Source: Candidatus Kapaibacterium sp. (GTDB taxonomy: Bacteria > Bacteroidota > Ignavibacteria > Kapaibacteriales > UBA2268). Taken from it: 15,085 bases of DNA. The DNA lies in contig JAQIDA010000233.1 of NCBI GenBank assembly GCA_027858275.1, positions 1 to 15,085 of the forward strand. The letters are read 5' to 3'. A program made the position numbers and the translations under genes. Below, piece after piece: positions 14,585 to 15,085 of the stretch. The notes under the pieces are model-generated. The model was given only the letters and a program-made list of their open reading frames with translations. It made no database searches and was not told where the DNA came from. How positions within the stretch are numbered: the first letter of the stretch is position 1; every line of letters begins with the position of its first letter.

Positions 14585-15085
14585 CTATTTCTTGACTTTA
14601 AGATATCTGCTCACATCCGGGACAAGACTCGTGCTGTCAGTAGCCGCGAAATTCATATCCAGCAAGACCATTTCAATTTGATATTCATTGAAGTCGTAAT
14701 AAAAATAAATAAAACCATAAGTTTCGCTAAAATAATATTTGCCTCGGAATTTCCCATATTCGCTTTCTCCAACCAAGTTAAGCACCCAGCTAGAATCGCT
14801 GACAGCAGAATTTGAATAGTAAATTTTGTCCCCGGTAGTGATAGTTCCTCTTGCGGTTTTTCCTTCCATCTCTCCCCATCCGGCATGTGGTGTTGATTCC
14901 CAATCAATTACTTGCCCCTTGATAATGGGATAATAAACATTAGGAGGCGGAATCATTCTCGTGAGATAAAAATAGTCATTACTTGATGTTAAAGCAGGAA
15001 ACGATATTTGTTCTTTCATAAACAGATTTCCCTTTCTGTCAATGAACGGTGCTTTAGTAGTAATTTTTGCAATCGCGCCCTTAGG
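14585..15085 (-). CDS. Unrecognised protein, C-terminal part; 5' end beyond window
   Basis: The frame is open from the right edge (first codons PKGAIAKITTKAPFIDRKGN), so the Met encoded at 15019 is internal and the true start is outside. The visible 166 residues are rich in Tyr, Phe, Gly and Ser with alternating patterns (KFRGKYYFSETYGFIYFYYD, EYQIEMVLLDMNF). This suggests a beta-rich, probably exported domain, in keeping with secreted proteins of this group. No known motif was recognised. Some of the segments (WGEMEGKTARGTITTGDKIYY) look like a small beta-barrel or lipocalin-like sheet, but that is a shape impression only. It converges on htpG across the two-way terminator. Confidence 0.6.
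   Translation of the reverse strand, partial: PKGAIAKITTKAPFIDRKGNLFMKEQISFPALTSSNDYFYLTRMIPPPNVYYPIIKGQVIDWESTPHAGWGEMEGKTARGTITTGDKIYYSNSAVSDSSWVLNLVGESEYGKFRGKYYFSETYGFIYFYYDFNEYQIEMVLLDMNFAATDSTSLVPDVSRYLKVKK

Overview
The window reads as a piece of a chromosome from a bacterium of the Bacteroidota/Chlorobi-type lineage (FCB group: for example Ignavibacteria, Kapabacteria or Bacteroidota proper). Four things point there: a remnant of a type IX secretion (T9SS) C-terminal sorting domain at the left end, an outer-membrane beta-barrel protein next to it, several TAnnTTTG (-7 type) promoter motifs upstream of genes, and moderately AT-rich DNA with few strong Shine-Dalgarno sites. The exact genus cannot be read from the sequence. 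Most of the window is conserved housekeeping; no plasmid, phage, CRISPR, IS or RNA gene was recognised.

Layout. (1) 1-803: the 3' part of an outer-membrane barrel gene, followed out of frame by the last ~40 codons of a T9SS-exported protein, apparently a recombination scar. (2) 922-3081: tex, an RNA-binding transcription accessory protein. (3) 3095-4626: an accessory patch with two copies of an imperfect 76-bp repeat, a small exported/anchored protein gene translationally coupled to a small three-helix membrane protein gene, and a further exported protein; none is of recognised family. (4) 4629-5495, minus strand: an iron-sulfur-flavoprotein-like protein with an extra zinc-ribbon module. (5) 5705-7544, plus strand: rimM-trmD-mntP, a tightly packed run in which the usual neighbours rpsP and rplS are absent and a manganese exporter gene is present. 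(6) 12372-7587, minus strand: murI-holA-proS-PHP phosphoesterase, all transcribed leftward with gaps of 46, 189 and 87 bp. (7) 12572-14428, plus strand: htpG, divergent from murI and closed by a perfect 14-bp hairpin terminator that can also serve the converging gene. (8) 14585-15085, minus strand: the 3' part of an unrecognised gene that runs off the right edge.

How the genes fit together: the conserved genes serve translation (RimM ribosome maturation, TrmD tRNA m1G37, ProRS charging), replication (HolA clamp loader), wall precursor supply (MurI), protein folding (HtpG) and transcription (Tex). They share growth-related roles rather than one pathway. No gap between genes exceeds 300 bp. The 200-bp divergent regions 5496-5704 and 12373-12571 should hold promoters for both flanking genes, but only the murI side shows a convincing one. 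The parts most worth a second look are the T9SS scar, the paired 76-bp repeats with substitution-free hairpin stems, and the unknown small exported and membrane proteins between and beside them.
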